Origin: Kineosporia rhizophila
Lineage (GTDB): Bacteria; Actinomycetota; Actinomycetes; Actinomycetales; Kineosporiaceae
Length of the DNA stretch: 64,000 bases
Direction of reading: 5' to 3'
Assembly: GCF_021277265.1 (NCBI RefSeq)
Contig: NZ_JAJSOH010000030.1
Span: forward strand, 36,798-100,797
The translations under genes were made by a program, and so were the position numbers. The number at the start of each line of letters is the position of its first letter. Position 1 is the stretch's first letter. Positions 8,435 through 17,310 of the stretch are shown piece after piece. The notes under the pieces were generated by a model. It made no database searches and was not told the DNA's origin. It saw only the letters and a program-made list of their open reading frames with translations.

Positions 8435-9424
8435 TCAGCCGTTGATCACGGACAGCACCTTGAGCCCGCTGCCGACCGGATTGCCCTTCAGGTCGCGCTG
8501 CACGATCTGGAACACCTGCACGGCCCCGAACTTGCGCTTGTGGCCGGGCTCGAACCGGAACCGGGCCCGCAGCGGGCGCTCGAACCCGGGCAGCGGCTCG
8601 CGGGGGTCGAGCGCACCGATCTCCTCGGCCTCCATCCGTACCTCGGGCAGCTCGTCGTCCAGGAACAGCGGGTACGGCTTGCCCTTGACCAGCACCACCG
8701 GCGCCTTGTGCTCGCGGCTGAACGTGATGCTGTCGTCGGAGAGCAGCAGCCACCGCTCGCCGGCCCCGAGCGCCACCTTCGCCTCGACCGGTTCCACCGC
8801 GACGGTGGTCTCGATCAGTTCGGGCGCGGCCATCACCTGGAACTCCTGGAAACCCTCCCAGAAGTTCTGCCGCGGCAGCAGGGTGCAGTTGCGCTGGCCC
8901 TGGTGCTGGTCGTTGACCACGTCGAAGACCGAGTCCAGGGCCAGTTCCTGGCCTTCGGTGTCGGAGAAGACGTTGGCGATCAGGCACAGGTGGCCGCCGC
9001 CGTTGACGGTGGCGTTGAGTTCGGCCTGGGTCGGTTCCCAGTCCACCGGGCCGAGCACCGGGTCGTTGATCCGGCAGGTGAGCACGTGCGCGTCGTTGGG
9101 GCTGGTGCCGCCCGAGCCGGGCGCCAGCGTGTTCACCTGGCCGCGCAGCTGCCGGACGGCCATCGACGGTGAGCTGGCCCCGACGTGCGGGTTCATCACG
9201 TAGATGTCGGCCCGGACGTTCTCGGCCGCGTCGCGGCCCTTGTTGGTCACCCGGGCCCGGACGCGGGTGGGGGTGCCGACGCGGGTCTGGGTCTGGTTCG
9301 GCCCGCCCTCCAGGAACAGGCTGAAGTTGTTCCAGAACGGGTTGGCGCCGGTCCACGGACGGGTGCCGTCGTCGAGTGCGGGCGAGGCCCCGAAGTCGAC
9401 CTTGAAGTAGAGATCTCCGGCCAC
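8435..9424 (-). CDS. Injection-cluster accessory protein, Ig/CARDB-like N-terminus
   Basis: A 329-residue protein, GTG start at 9424 with AAGGAG about 9 bases upstream. Residues about 35-140 resemble a beta-sandwich of the CARDB/Ig type (GGPNQTQTRVGTPTRVRARVTNKGRDAAENVRADIYVMN is split over strands, with an insertion before HLCLIANVFSD). The C-terminal half is beta-rich with no recognised motif. No signal peptide or membrane segment is seen, so it is not conventionally secreted. Its place between the baseplate/fibre genes and the large cargo candidates suggests an external structural protein, adhesin-like arm or cargo chaperone. None of these is proven. Confidence 0.55.
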   Translation of the reverse strand: MAGDLYFKVDFGASPALDDGTRPWTGANPFWNNFSLFLEGGPNQTQTRVGTPTRVRARVTNKGRDAAENVRADIYVMNPHVGASSPSMAVRQLRGQVNTLAPGSGGTSPNDAHVLTCRINDPVLGPVDWEPTQAELNATVNGGGHLCLIANVFSDTEGQELALDSVFDVVNDQHQGQRNCTLLPRQNFWEGFQEFQVMAAPELIETTVAVEPVEAKVALGAGERWLLLSDDSITFSREHKAPVVLVKGKPYPLFLDDELPEVRMEAEEIGALDPREPLPGFERPLRARFRFEPGHKRKFGAVQVFQIVQRDLKGNPVGSGLKVLSVING

Positions 9425-9451
9425 GTGAGCAGCTCCTTCGCTGGTGAGTGA

Positions 9452-10069
9452 TCAGGCCACGTAGGTGATCTGGAACCCGGACAGGGTGACGGTGTCGGTG
9501 TTCTGCGCGCCGTCCAGGGTGGCCAGCAGGTAGTAGCGGTAGTTCTGGGTGTCGACCTGCACGAAGTTGGGGTCGGCGGGGTCGTTGCGGTCGAACGGGC
9601 TGGCGTCGCCGGTGACCCGGGCGATCCGCTCGGCCGGGGTGACCGACGAGATCAGGCGGTTGCGCATCAGGGCCACCCGCAGCAGTCCGGAGCCGCTGTT
9701 CTGGCCCACCACCCGCAGCTGCACCAGCCGGGACCCGTGCGGCAGGGGCACCGCCTGTACGCCGGAGAGGGTGACCAGGTTGCCGGTGCGGGCGGCGTAG
9801 CCCTGCGCGTCGTGGGCCCAGCCGCTGGCTCCGGCCACGGTCACCAGGGAGGGGGCCAGGGTGAGGGCCTGCTGGGTGGGGGTGGGCCCGGCGCCCAGCG
9901 TGTCCAGGGCGGTGTCGACCTGGGTGACCACGTCGGCCAGGGAGGTCAGGTCGGACTCCAGGGCGTCGAAGCGGGCGTTGAACCCGTTCGGGCCGCCGGC
10001 CTGCACCCGGTCCCGGTTGTCCACGTAGGGCGTGTGGTGGAAGGTCTTGGTGAACGAGATGTCACCCAT
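9452..10069 (-). CDS. Injection-cluster tail-fibre/arm-like protein
   Basis: A 205-residue protein overlapping the upstream baseplate gene by 8 bases, with AAAGGA ahead of the ATG. The N-terminus (FTKTFHHTPYVDNRDRVQAGGPNGFN) is followed by a short helical segment (about 32-58) with heptad-like leucine/valine spacing suited to trimerisation. A C-terminal beta-rich domain ends in YRYYLLATLDGA. This layout, a short attachment part, coiled coil and beta head, is common in small phage tail fibres. No receptor specificity can be read from it. An assembly or decoration role is an alternative. Confidence 0.5.
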   Translation of the reverse strand: MGDISFTKTFHHTPYVDNRDRVQAGGPNGFNARFDALESDLTSLADVVTQVDTALDTLGAGPTPTQQALTLAPSLVTVAGASGWAHDAQGYAARTGNLVTLSGVQAVPLPHGSRLVQLRVVGQNSGSGLLRVALMRNRLISSVTPAERIARVTGDASPFDRNDPADPNFVQVDTQNYRYYLLATLDGAQNTDTVTLSGFQITYVA

Positions 10070-13000
10070 GCTCGCTGTCCTTTCGGGTCGGTCGGGCCGG
10101 TCGGGTCAGGCGCGGGACCGGCCGGTGCAGGCGGTATCGGGGGTAGGTGTGGTCCTCGGCCCGGCTCGGCCCGCCGGGCAGCTCGACCACGGCCGGGCGC
10201 AGGCTGCGGGTCAGCACCTCCACGCCCAGGGGGCGCAGGCTGTGCACCACGTTCATGATCAGCTCGTACTGGTCGCGGCTGACCGTGGCGTCGGCCGGCA
10301 CTTCGGGGCGTAGCCGCACCTGCAGGGCGAAGGGCCCGTTGGCGCCGGCCTCGCGCAGTGCCGCCTGCACCCACAGCAGCCCGGGGGTGCGGCCGGTGAC
10401 GCGTACCGTGTCCGCGCCGGTGGTGGCCAGATCGGCCCTCCCCGAGGTGATCGGCCCGCTGCCCCAGCTCAGCCGGGTGGTGGGCGAGATGTCGGCGGGG
10501 GCGGGCTGGACCTGCACGGTGATGCTCTGCCCCTCCTGCACCTGGTGCGGTCCGCTGACGGCGATCAGGTCTTCGGCCCGCTGGCGTACCTGCACCTGGG
10601 GGCCGGAGACGCTGACGTGGGTGAAACCCGCGGTGTGCGCCAGCGCAGCCAGCCGTCCCGCCGCCAGGGTCGGATGCTGCACGGTGAGGGCTCTTCCTTG
10701 TGCGGCAAGGGTTTGCGGGTCGCCCGGGGGTAGGGTGGTGAACCCGCCGGAGACTGCGAGCACGCCGGGGGCAGCTTCGGCCAACAGGTCCAGCAGTTGT
10801 TGCAGGCGGGCGGCGGTGCCGCGTTGCATGCGCGCGGACTGCCCGGCGAAGCTCGCCCGGGGGTCGCTGACGGTGGCCAGTAGCGCCGGGTCGAATGTCG
10901 CGGCCGGCTCTCCCGCCACCTTCGGGTCGGCGTTGCGGGTGCCGTCGGCCGCGATCGACGAACCGGCGGGCACGGCGGCAGGTAGCACACGGACCGTCAG
11001 GGAAGCGGTGCTGGTGTGCCCCTCCCAGGTCAGGTCGGCGGAGATCGCGGCATCTCCGGGGGCCACGCCGCGGGCGAGCGCCACGCCGGGTGCCGTGGGG
11101 GTGATGGTGACGCGACCAGGGCCGACGCGGGCCGTGTGCCAGGTGATTTCGGCTCCGGCGGGTGGATTCGGCTGCAGCCGCAGGATCAGATCCGTACCTT
11201 CGACGACCTGGGGACGTCCGCCGTCGGGTTCCACGGTCAGGGAACCGCCGGGGGCCACGGCGACCACGACTGCCTGAGTGAAGCCGTCCGGGTTCCCGGC
11301 GCGGGGCACCCCCACCAGGTCGAAGCCGGCCTGATGGGCCAGCGCGGCCAGGCGGGGTGTGCTGATGCTCGGGTGGGTCAGATGGGCCAGGCGTCCGGCA
11401 GAACGAGAACTGAGGACGCGTGGGTGCCAGGCTCCCACGACCCGCACCTTGGTGCCGGGAGCCTCAGTCAGTGCGAGAGCAGCCAGGCGGTCGAGCCTTC
11501 GGGCCAGCGCGGGCTGCATGAGCCGGGAGTCCCCGCCCGGGTCCGTCACGTGCTCGACGGCCGGATTGCTGTAACGCAGCAGCAGTTCCGGCGGCCGGTC
11601 CAGATCGTCCTGGTCACCGAACGCCTGCTGCTCGGTGACGTTCCAGACCCCGGAGGCGTGGATGCTCGTGCCGACCGGTACCAGCGCGGGCAGGACCCGG
11701 ACCTGGTGCACGCTGCGCAGGGTCGGGGTGTCCTCGTCGATCACCTCCAGAGGCTTCTTCACGCCGCCGATCTCCCCGGCTGCGTCGTTGAGCAGGTCGG
11801 TCAGGGCCGCGGGGGTGGGCAGCACCCAGCGCCGGAACAGGTGCAGGCGCCGGCGGTAGTGCTCGTCGTCCTCGCCCAGCACCGGCGCGAATGCGGTGCG
11901 GGCCACCCGGCTGAGGCGAACCTCGTCCACGGTGGCGTTCAGCGTGCCCCCCACGGTGAGCGGCTCGCCCGCGGTCAGGGCGCCCAGGGCGGTGATGTCG
12001 GCCAGGGCCAGGCGCAGGCCGTCCAGCCAGAGGGCTGCCGTGTGGCCGGCGCGGTCGATCACCAGGGCGATGTGGGTGAAGCGGTCGCTCGCAAGTGTGG
12101 TGTCCGCGTACAGGTCCTGGGTGGTGGTGCCGTCGGACAGCCGCGCGCGGACGTTGCGGGGCAGGCCCCGGCCGAACTCGCCGATCTCGAGCGACCATCC
12201 GGGTCCGGTGGCACCGCGCCGGGCCAGGATGCGGGCCTCGCCGGGCTGGGCGTCCGGGCGCAGGAAGCACTCGGCGGTGAGGTCGGCCGTGCCGGGCAGG
12301 TCGAAGTCGGGGTGCGAAGGGATCACCGCGGCGCCGGCCCCGGCCAGGAGCAGCCCCGGGCCGAAGCGGCCGGCCGCCCCGGGGGCTGCCGGCCCGGTGA
12401 GGAGGCCGTCGTGCGCGGTGCGGCCCGGGAAGCGGCCCACCGCGTCCACCACGCTGGTTCCGCTGGTCTCGTCGAGATGGTGAAGGGTCAGGGTGTCGTC
12501 GTCGACCGAGTACGGCAGGGGCGGGAAACGCGGTACGGCCAGGTCGATGCCGATGAGATCGAGACTGGCGCCCACCGCCGTCCCCAGTTGTCTCTGACTG
12601 GCGGTGCGGGCGATCTGGCGGCGCAGGCTGTCGCGCTCCCCGCCGAGCACCCACAGCACCCGGGCGAGATTGCCCAGCAGCGCCGACAGCGCCCACTCGT
12701 TGGCCGGATCGGGAACCTCGGTGGCACCGGTGCCCTGGCGCCGGCGGGCCACGATGCCGGTCAGGGTGCTGGTGGGGGTGGCGTTCGCGGGCGGCGGGAC
12801 CGGAAGGGACTCCCCCGCGAGCGTCCCTGCCCTGAAGGTCAGGGACACGTTCACCGGGCCGCCGGGCATCCCGGTCCAGCGCAGCGTCACCTCGGTGTCG
12901 TGCTGCAGGTCGCGGCGGGCGCGCAGCACGTACGAGGGCGTGGGGGTGGTGCCGAAACGCGCCTGGTGCTCGCGGAAGTCATACGGTGCAACGGCCGCCG

Positions 13001-13139
13001 TACCAGGGGTGGGCCGCGGCAGCAGGGTCAGGTGCAGCACGTCACCGCCGGCGGCGAAGGGTTCGGTCAGGCGCAGCGACATCCGCCCGGCCGCTCCCCG
13101 GCCGAGCACTACCTGTTCCAGCCCTGCGACGGGACTCAT
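10062..13139 (-). CDS. Tail protein I-like baseplate protein with LamG and duplicated hedgehog/M15-like domains
   Basis: ATG at 13139 overlaps the baseplate J stop as ATGA; the 1025-residue product is far larger than a normal P2 gpI (about 200 residues). Residues about 130-205 resemble the wedge part of tail protein I. A Laminin-G/concanavalin-like sandwich is inserted at about 210-415. The wedge fold resumes at about 417-465 (HYRRRLHLFRRWVLPTPAALTDLL). Two tandem units follow, about 480-715 and 718-945, each with a PxGxSIxAxGxxN opening, an ArgLeu-rich helix and a GRA/GRL...RLAALAHxAGFxxV core. That core resembles the hedgehog/M15 peptidase fold, but the expected zinc ligands are not clearly kept. 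The C-terminus is basic. Probable role: baseplate wedge plus cell-surface or glycan recognition. Confidence 0.65.
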   Translation of the reverse strand: MSPVAGLEQVVLGRGAAGRMSLRLTEPFAAGGDVLHLTLLPRPTPGTAAVAPYDFREHQARFGTTPTPSYVLRARRDLQHDTEVTLRWTGMPGGPVNVSLTFRAGTLAGESLPVPPPANATPTSTLTGIVARRRQGTGATEVPDPANEWALSALLGNLARVLWVLGGERDSLRRQIARTASQRQLGTAVGASLDLIGIDLAVPRFPPLPYSVDDDTLTLHHLDETSGTSVVDAVGRFPGRTAHDGLLTGPAAPGAAGRFGPGLLLAGAGAAVIPSHPDFDLPGTADLTAECFLRPDAQPGEARILARRGATGPGWSLEIGEFGRGLPRNVRARLSDGTTTQDLYADTTLASDRFTHIALVIDRAGHTAALWLDGLRLALADITALGALTAGEPLTVGGTLNATVDEVRLSRVARTAFAPVLGEDDEHYRRRLHLFRRWVLPTPAALTDLLNDAAGEIGGVKKPLEVIDEDTPTLRSVHQVRVLPALVPVGTSIHASGVWNVTEQQAFGDQDDLDRPPELLLRYSNPAVEHVTDPGGDSRLMQPALARRLDRLAALALTEAPGTKVRVVGAWHPRVLSSRSAGRLAHLTHPSISTPRLAALAHQAGFDLVGVPRAGNPDGFTQAVVVAVAPGGSLTVEPDGGRPQVVEGTDLILRLQPNPPAGAEITWHTARVGPGRVTITPTAPGVALARGVAPGDAAISADLTWEGHTSTASLTVRVLPAAVPAGSSIAADGTRNADPKVAGEPAATFDPALLATVSDPRASFAGQSARMQRGTAARLQQLLDLLAEAAPGVLAVSGGFTTLPPGDPQTLAAQGRALTVQHPTLAAGRLAALAHTAGFTHVSVSGPQVQVRQRAEDLIAVSGPHQVQEGQSITVQVQPAPADISPTTRLSWGSGPITSGRADLATTGADTVRVTGRTPGLLWVQAALREAGANGPFALQVRLRPEVPADATVSRDQYELIMNVVHSLRPLGVEVLTRSLRPAVVELPGGPSRAEDHTYPRYRLHRPVPRLTRPARPTRKDSEHG

Positions 13140-14476
13140 GGCGTCACCAGTTCCAGGTCGTGCAGGTCGGCGTCGGCCCGGAAGACCGGCAGTTCGGTGG
13201 TGCCCATCAGCAGGTTGCGGCCGATCGCGGCGTCCACGGCCGGGGTCTGGTGCACGACCTCGCCGAAGGTGATCCGGCCGAAGGCGGGCGGGTGGCGGCG
13301 CAGGTGCAGGCGCTGCACGTCGAGCACGCCGGGGACCTCGACCACGGCGCGCACCACCTGGCTGTACAGCACGTCGCCGCCCAGCCGCAGCGTTCCCAGG
13401 GCCTCGGCCAGGCGGGTGCGGATCGCGGCCGACAGCGCGGCCGGGTCGTAGCCGGGTTCGACCACGATCCGGGCCCGCACCCCCACGTCGATGTGGTCGG
13501 CGGCCACGATGTTCGGGTGCACCCCGGCCGGGCGCACCCGGTCCACCTCGCGCAGCACCCGCTCGTACACCCCCTCCACCGCACCGGTGGTGCGCCAAGG
13601 CCAGCGGAAGTCGTGGGCCACCACCACGTCGAAGGTGTAGGCCGCGCCGATCTGCCGTTCGCCGCTGAACAGCCGCTCGCCGAAGTCGAACTCGTCGAAG
13701 AAGCTCTGCGACACGTCCACCCCGCCGAGCGGGTCCGACAGCAGCACGTCGACCACGCCGTCCACGTTCAGCACGCTCTGGCGCCCCGCCTCGACCGTCC
13801 ACAGCGATCGGGAGATGCCCAGCTGACGGCCGCGGTAGGAGTCGTCGTCCTCCATCCCGAGGCCGCCGGTGAAGGCCTGCTCGTTGGTCACGGTGAGAGT
13901 GGCCACGCCGAAGCCGGACAGGTAGATCTGCTCGTAGGCCGGGTCGACGCCGACGATCTCGCCGGCGGTGATGTCGCCGCGGGAGCCGCGGGTCAGGCTG
14001 CGGGCGGCGACCCTCTGGCTGGGGGTGGTGGAACTGAGCTCGACCGGGGCGAGCGTGACGAACGAGAGCCGGCCGGGACCGGCCGCGGTGACCAGCTGGG
14101 TGCCGTCGGGCACGATGTAGCTGCGCCCGGGCAGGCCGCCGCCGAGGGTCAGGGTGACCTCGCCGGAGGCCGGGAGTTCCCGCCGGGGCAGGTTCCCGTC
14201 GTCGCCGAGCAGGTCCAGGCTGTCGCCGGTGGCGGTGCAGACGAAGGAGGCGTAGTAGAAGTCCTCCAGCCGTTTCCACAGTTCGGCGTCCTCGTGGACG
14301 GTGGCCTCGATCAGCTTGCCCAGCGAACTGGTCGAGGTCAGGTCCGGTTCCAGGCCCAGGGTGGCCCACATCTGCCGGGCCCGGGTGCGGGCGTCGGCCA
14401 GGACGGCGTCGAAGCCCTTGAGGACGAACCCGTCCTGGGTCACGCCGAACTGTGGGCTCAGTGGCTGTTCGGTCAT
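13136..14476 (-). CDS. Baseplate J / gp47-like wedge protein
   Basis: A 446-residue baseplate wedge protein of the baseplate J family (T4 gp6, P2 gpJ, Pvc11/Afp11 type). Features are an N-terminal helix with FDAVLADARTRARQMW, a central segment DSLDLLGDDGNLPRRE, a YIVPDGTQLVT beta region, and a C-terminal AALSAAIRTRLAEAL ... LYSQVVRAVVEVPGV region, all typical of this family. In contractile machines this protein rings the spike and triggers sheath contraction. It is placed directly after the gp25-like gene (5-base gap) and before the gpI-like gene (4-base overlap), the conserved order for these systems. Confidence 0.88.
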   Translation of the reverse strand: MTEQPLSPQFGVTQDGFVLKGFDAVLADARTRARQMWATLGLEPDLTSTSSLGKLIEATVHEDAELWKRLEDFYYASFVCTATGDSLDLLGDDGNLPRRELPASGEVTLTLGGGLPGRSYIVPDGTQLVTAAGPGRLSFVTLAPVELSSTTPSQRVAARSLTRGSRGDITAGEIVGVDPAYEQIYLSGFGVATLTVTNEQAFTGGLGMEDDDSYRGRQLGISRSLWTVEAGRQSVLNVDGVVDVLLSDPLGGVDVSQSFFDEFDFGERLFSGERQIGAAYTFDVVVAHDFRWPWRTTGAVEGVYERVLREVDRVRPAGVHPNIVAADHIDVGVRARIVVEPGYDPAALSAAIRTRLAEALGTLRLGGDVLYSQVVRAVVEVPGVLDVQRLHLRRHPPAFGRITFGEVVHQTPAVDAAIGRNLLMGTTELPVFRADADLHDLELVTP

Positions 14477-14481
14477 GGCTC

Positions 14482-14907
14482 CTACAGCTCCACGTCGGTG
14501 AGGATCAGGGCGGTGGTGTCCTGGGCGGTGCGTACGCTGACCGCCACCTGACTCAGGCGGTCCTTGACGGGGTTTCGCCTCTCCGGGGGAAAGCCGGGTT
14601 CGTCGTCGAAGACCACCGACAGGACGTCGGCCACGCGGGGGTCGGAGGCGAGTGTGCGCACGATCTCCAGGCGCAGCAGTTCCTTGACCATGCGCCGGCC
14701 GTGGTTGCCGGTGAAGGCGCGGGTCACGTCCAGGCCGTAGGTGGCGTTGACCTGGTCGCTGCCGTAGGGGGTGAGCAGGCGCAGGGTCAGGGCCTGACGC
14801 AGGTTCTCGTCGCCGTGCACCGGCCTGAGATCGGCGCCGCTCAGCACGAGGTCGCCGTCCTCCAGGCGCAGGCTGGAACCGAAACGGTTGCCCGGCTGCA
14901 CACTCAT
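14482..14907 (-). CDS. gp25/W-like baseplate protein
   Basis: A 141-residue protein; ATG at 14907 overlaps the stop of the upstream gene as ATGA. The sequence LRQALTLRLLTPYGSDQVNATYG, interrupted by short loops, and a following VKELLRLEIVRTLASDPRVADV are characteristic of gpW/gp25 wedge proteins, which nucleate sheath polymerisation at the baseplate (Pvc9/Afp9 role). The length is normal for the family. The neighbours, PAAR-like tip upstream and baseplate J downstream, agree with the order in known contractile injection systems. Confidence 0.85.
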   Translation of the reverse strand: MSVQPGNRFGSSLRLEDGDLVLSGADLRPVHGDENLRQALTLRLLTPYGSDQVNATYGLDVTRAFTGNHGRRMVKELLRLEIVRTLASDPRVADVLSVVFDDEPGFPPERRNPVKDRLSQVAVSVRTAQDTTALILTDVEL

Positions 14908-15248
14908 GACGCCTCCAGCACGCTCTGGCCGGCCGACTCGACCTGCCACAGCACCGGCAGCGGGGGCACGGCGTTCGTCAGTCCCTGCGCCGTCTGCAGC
15001 ATCACCGGCTGCCCGGCAACGCTCAGCGTGGTGCTCATCCCCGCCGTCACCGCCGTGACCTTGGCGCACGGCACCTGACCGGCTGCGGCGTTCGTGTTCG
15101 TACAGCCCGCCACCGTGGCCGCCAGCAGGTCGGCCTGCACCAGCACCGGCGACCCACCGGCGCTCAGCGCCGAGGTGGACGCCTGCACCATCACGGTTCC
15201 CTGGTGCGCGCACTTCAGCGTGGAGGCGGTGGTCAGCACGGCCGGCAT
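14904..15248 (-). CDS. PAAR-like spike-tip protein
   Basis: About 114 residues, beginning MPAVLTTASTLKCAHQG. Two starts are possible: GTG at 15251 (GTGA overlap) or ATG at 15248 (TGATG, one-base overlap with the upstream stop); ATG is listed. The protein is alanine/glycine/threonine-rich with cysteines at KCAHQG, AGCTN and VPCAK, and short repeating beta segments (GGSPVLV, GQPVML), as expected for a PAAR-like cone that caps the central spike and could bind a metal ion. It lies directly after the spike gene, as Pvc10/Afp10 does. Family assignment rests on size, composition and position. Confidence 0.65.
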   Translation of the reverse strand: MPAVLTTASTLKCAHQGTVMVQASTSALSAGGSPVLVQADLLAATVAGCTNTNAAAGQVPCAKVTAVTAGMSTTLSVAGQPVMLQTAQGLTNAVPPLPVLWQVESAGQSVLEAS

Positions 15249-16909
15249 CACTGCACCGCCACCTTCGCGCCGTCCAGGCTGAGCGAGACCTGGCCGTTGG
15301 TCAGCGTCATCTTCTTCTGCGCGGTGGTGATTTTCAGCTCTCCGTCGGAGGTGATCTCGATCGTCGTGCCGCTGTGGTGCTCGATCACGACCGTGTTCTC
15401 CGGCGGCGGGCTCGGCCGCTCCCCCACCGGCGGCAGGGCCGGTGTGCCGACCACGATCCGCAGCGAGCGGGCCTGGATGATCCGGGCGCCCTGCTTGTCG
15501 GTCAGGTCGTTCACGCCCTTGCCCACCGGCAGACCCTGGTCACCGATCTCGGTGGGCAGGGCCAGCCAGTAGTCGCCCGGCTCGTTCTTCGGCGGTGCGT
15601 GCCGGGGTTTCTCGGGCCACAGCCAGCCCGCCACCACCGCGTCGTTGACCAGGCCCCGGTTGTGCGCCAGCAGCGCCCGCATGCCCGGGTACACCGGCGT
15701 GACCAGGCCGACCTGGTGGAACGCGAACGGTGAGGCGATCGGCTTGTTGTGCAGTTCCACGTCGTCGGTGACCGGGCTGGCCACGCTCGGGGCGACCACC
15801 CCGGAGGCCACCTTCTGGCCGTAGTGCAGATCGCCCAGGTGCTTGCCGTCCTTGCCGGCCCGATAGGTGGTGACCTCACCGACGTCCACACCCGGATGGT
15901 CTTCCCGGCCCCGCGAGGCAATGTCCTCCAGGCGGTCGACCACGCCCTGCACGCCGCCGCTCATCCGCACCGGTTCACCGGCCGGGGCGGCCACGACCAG
16001 CAGCTTGGTCACGTAGCCGTCGGAGCCGTACTCGTGGACGGCGCGGGCGATCCGCAGGGGCCCGGCCGGGACCGAGTCCAGGTTCTTCACCTCGAGCTTC
16101 TGCCCGGCCCTCAGCCCGGGATGCCCGAGCACGGTGATCTCCAGCTGGTCGCGCACCGGCGGGTCGGCGACCAGCTCGCCGGGCAGCAGGTCCTGCCCCT
16201 GCCGGTCGACCCGGGCCACCACGTTGGCCTGGGCGTCCGCGCTGACCGGGGCCGGTTCCTTGCCCACTGCGGCGCCCAGGTACACGGCGCCGTCGCGGAC
16301 CACCATCGACACCTTTGCCTCGCGGGCCAGGTCCTGCACCGCGCCCAGGGTGGTGCGCGCGCACGAGGTGAAGTCGTTCAGCGTGCCCGGGACCGTGGAG
16401 CCGGCGCCGAGTTCGACCTCGGCCTCCTGCAGCAGGTCGCGGACCATGTGCATCCGGGGCAGGGCCGAGGGGCGGTCGAGACTGCCCGGGCGGCGCAGCA
16501 GCTTGAACCCGGCCTCGTCCTGCCCGGTGAGCACCACCTGCGACACCCCGCCGGTGCCCTGGCCGATGGTCAGGTCGCTGACCCGGCCGGTCATCACCGT
16601 GGCCCGGCTGAGCGGGCGGTCGAAGTAGCCCAGCCGGACCGTGGCCCTCAGGCCGCCCTTGGGCACCGACTTCAGCAGCGCGATGCTCTTCTCCGGCAGG
16701 TCGTCCAGGGTCACCTCGAAGGTGGCGCTGTTCGTCTCGCCCATGGTCACCCGCACCGCCACGTCCAGCACCAGCCCGCCGCCGAACACGTCGTTGGTCA
16801 CCGTGAGCGGCAGCCCGAGCCCGGCGTAGGAGGCCACGGCGGCCAGCAGTCCCCCGCCGCCGGCCTCCACCGCGGCGAACTCGACCTTGTGCCACAGAAC
16901 GAAACTCAT
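15248..16909 (-). CDS. Spike/hub protein, gpD-VgrG-like
   Basis: A 553-residue hub and spike protein (Pvc8/Afp8 type). ATG at 16909 overlaps the upstream stop as ATGA. The N-terminal half resembles phage late-control protein gpD, with repeated beta-barrel segments (ATVRLGYFDRPLSRATVMTG is one). A central OB-fold-like part contains GLVTPVYPGMRALLAHNRGLV. The C-terminus has the short repeating beta pattern of a gp5-type needle (TTIEITSDGELKITT, KMTLTNGQVSLSLDG). It forms the central puncturing device to which the PAAR-like tip and cargo attach. No C-terminal effector extension is present. Confidence 0.85.
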   Translation of the reverse strand: MSFVLWHKVEFAAVEAGGGGLLAAVASYAGLGLPLTVTNDVFGGGLVLDVAVRVTMGETNSATFEVTLDDLPEKSIALLKSVPKGGLRATVRLGYFDRPLSRATVMTGRVSDLTIGQGTGGVSQVVLTGQDEAGFKLLRRPGSLDRPSALPRMHMVRDLLQEAEVELGAGSTVPGTLNDFTSCARTTLGAVQDLAREAKVSMVVRDGAVYLGAAVGKEPAPVSADAQANVVARVDRQGQDLLPGELVADPPVRDQLEITVLGHPGLRAGQKLEVKNLDSVPAGPLRIARAVHEYGSDGYVTKLLVVAAPAGEPVRMSGGVQGVVDRLEDIASRGREDHPGVDVGEVTTYRAGKDGKHLGDLHYGQKVASGVVAPSVASPVTDDVELHNKPIASPFAFHQVGLVTPVYPGMRALLAHNRGLVNDAVVAGWLWPEKPRHAPPKNEPGDYWLALPTEIGDQGLPVGKGVNDLTDKQGARIIQARSLRIVVGTPALPPVGERPSPPPENTVVIEHHSGTTIEITSDGELKITTAQKKMTLTNGQVSLSLDGAKVAVQ

Positions 16910-17289
16910 CGCACGGCCACCCCCGCCACGATCTGCGACCCGTGCCGCCCGACGCCGTTCAGGTTCCCGATCGCCACCCGGGCCGAGCGCAGCGTCACCG
17001 CCAGCTCCCCGGCGCGATACACGTGGCCGGGGACCAGCTTGCGCCGCAGCAGCGTGGTGCCCCGCTCGCTGTCCTCCCGCACCACCGTCATCACCAGGTA
17101 GGCGCCGTCCGTGGGAAGGTCCAGCGCCGCCGACAGTCCCAGCTCGGTGTCGCGCGGGGGCAGCACCTCCTCCAGCACCACCACCTGCAGCCCGAACACG
17201 TAGCCGCGCCCACCCACGACTAGGCGGAACGACTGCGGGAACCCCTCGTCCGGGTCCACCGGCAGACGCAGGAACGTCGCAACGCTCAC
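16906..17289 (-). CDS. Small baseplate-associated protein, unrecognised
   Basis: A 127-residue beta-rich protein between the adaptor candidate and the spike gene. The opening FLRLPVDPDEGFPQSFRLVV and a following GYVFGLQVVVLEE suggest a compact barrel like the small plug proteins found under the spike in some contractile baseplates, but the match is only by general pattern. There is no membrane segment or catalytic motif. Its stop overlaps the spike start as ATGA, so the two are probably made in fixed ratio. Role inferred from position. Confidence 0.5.
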   Translation of the reverse strand: MSVATFLRLPVDPDEGFPQSFRLVVGGRGYVFGLQVVVLEEVLPPRDTELGLSAALDLPTDGAYLVMTVVREDSERGTTLLRRKLVPGHVYRAGELAVTLRSARVAIGNLNGVGRHGSQIVAGVAVR

Positions 17290-17310
17290 GGTCTCTCCTC
17301 ACGTGGGTCC

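Noticed and set aside
8433..9356. In-frame N-terminal extension of the 1336-residue protein by about 308 residues
   Set aside because: It overlaps the well-supported 329-residue gene on the same strand in another frame and has low-complexity Arg/Pro/Gly composition typical of a shadow frame; ATG at 8432 fits the compact gene spacing.
13140..14369. In-frame extension of the tail-protein-I-like gene by about 410 residues
   Set aside because: It lies inside the baseplate J gene and has shadow-frame composition; ATG at 13139 gives the standard ATGA overlap.
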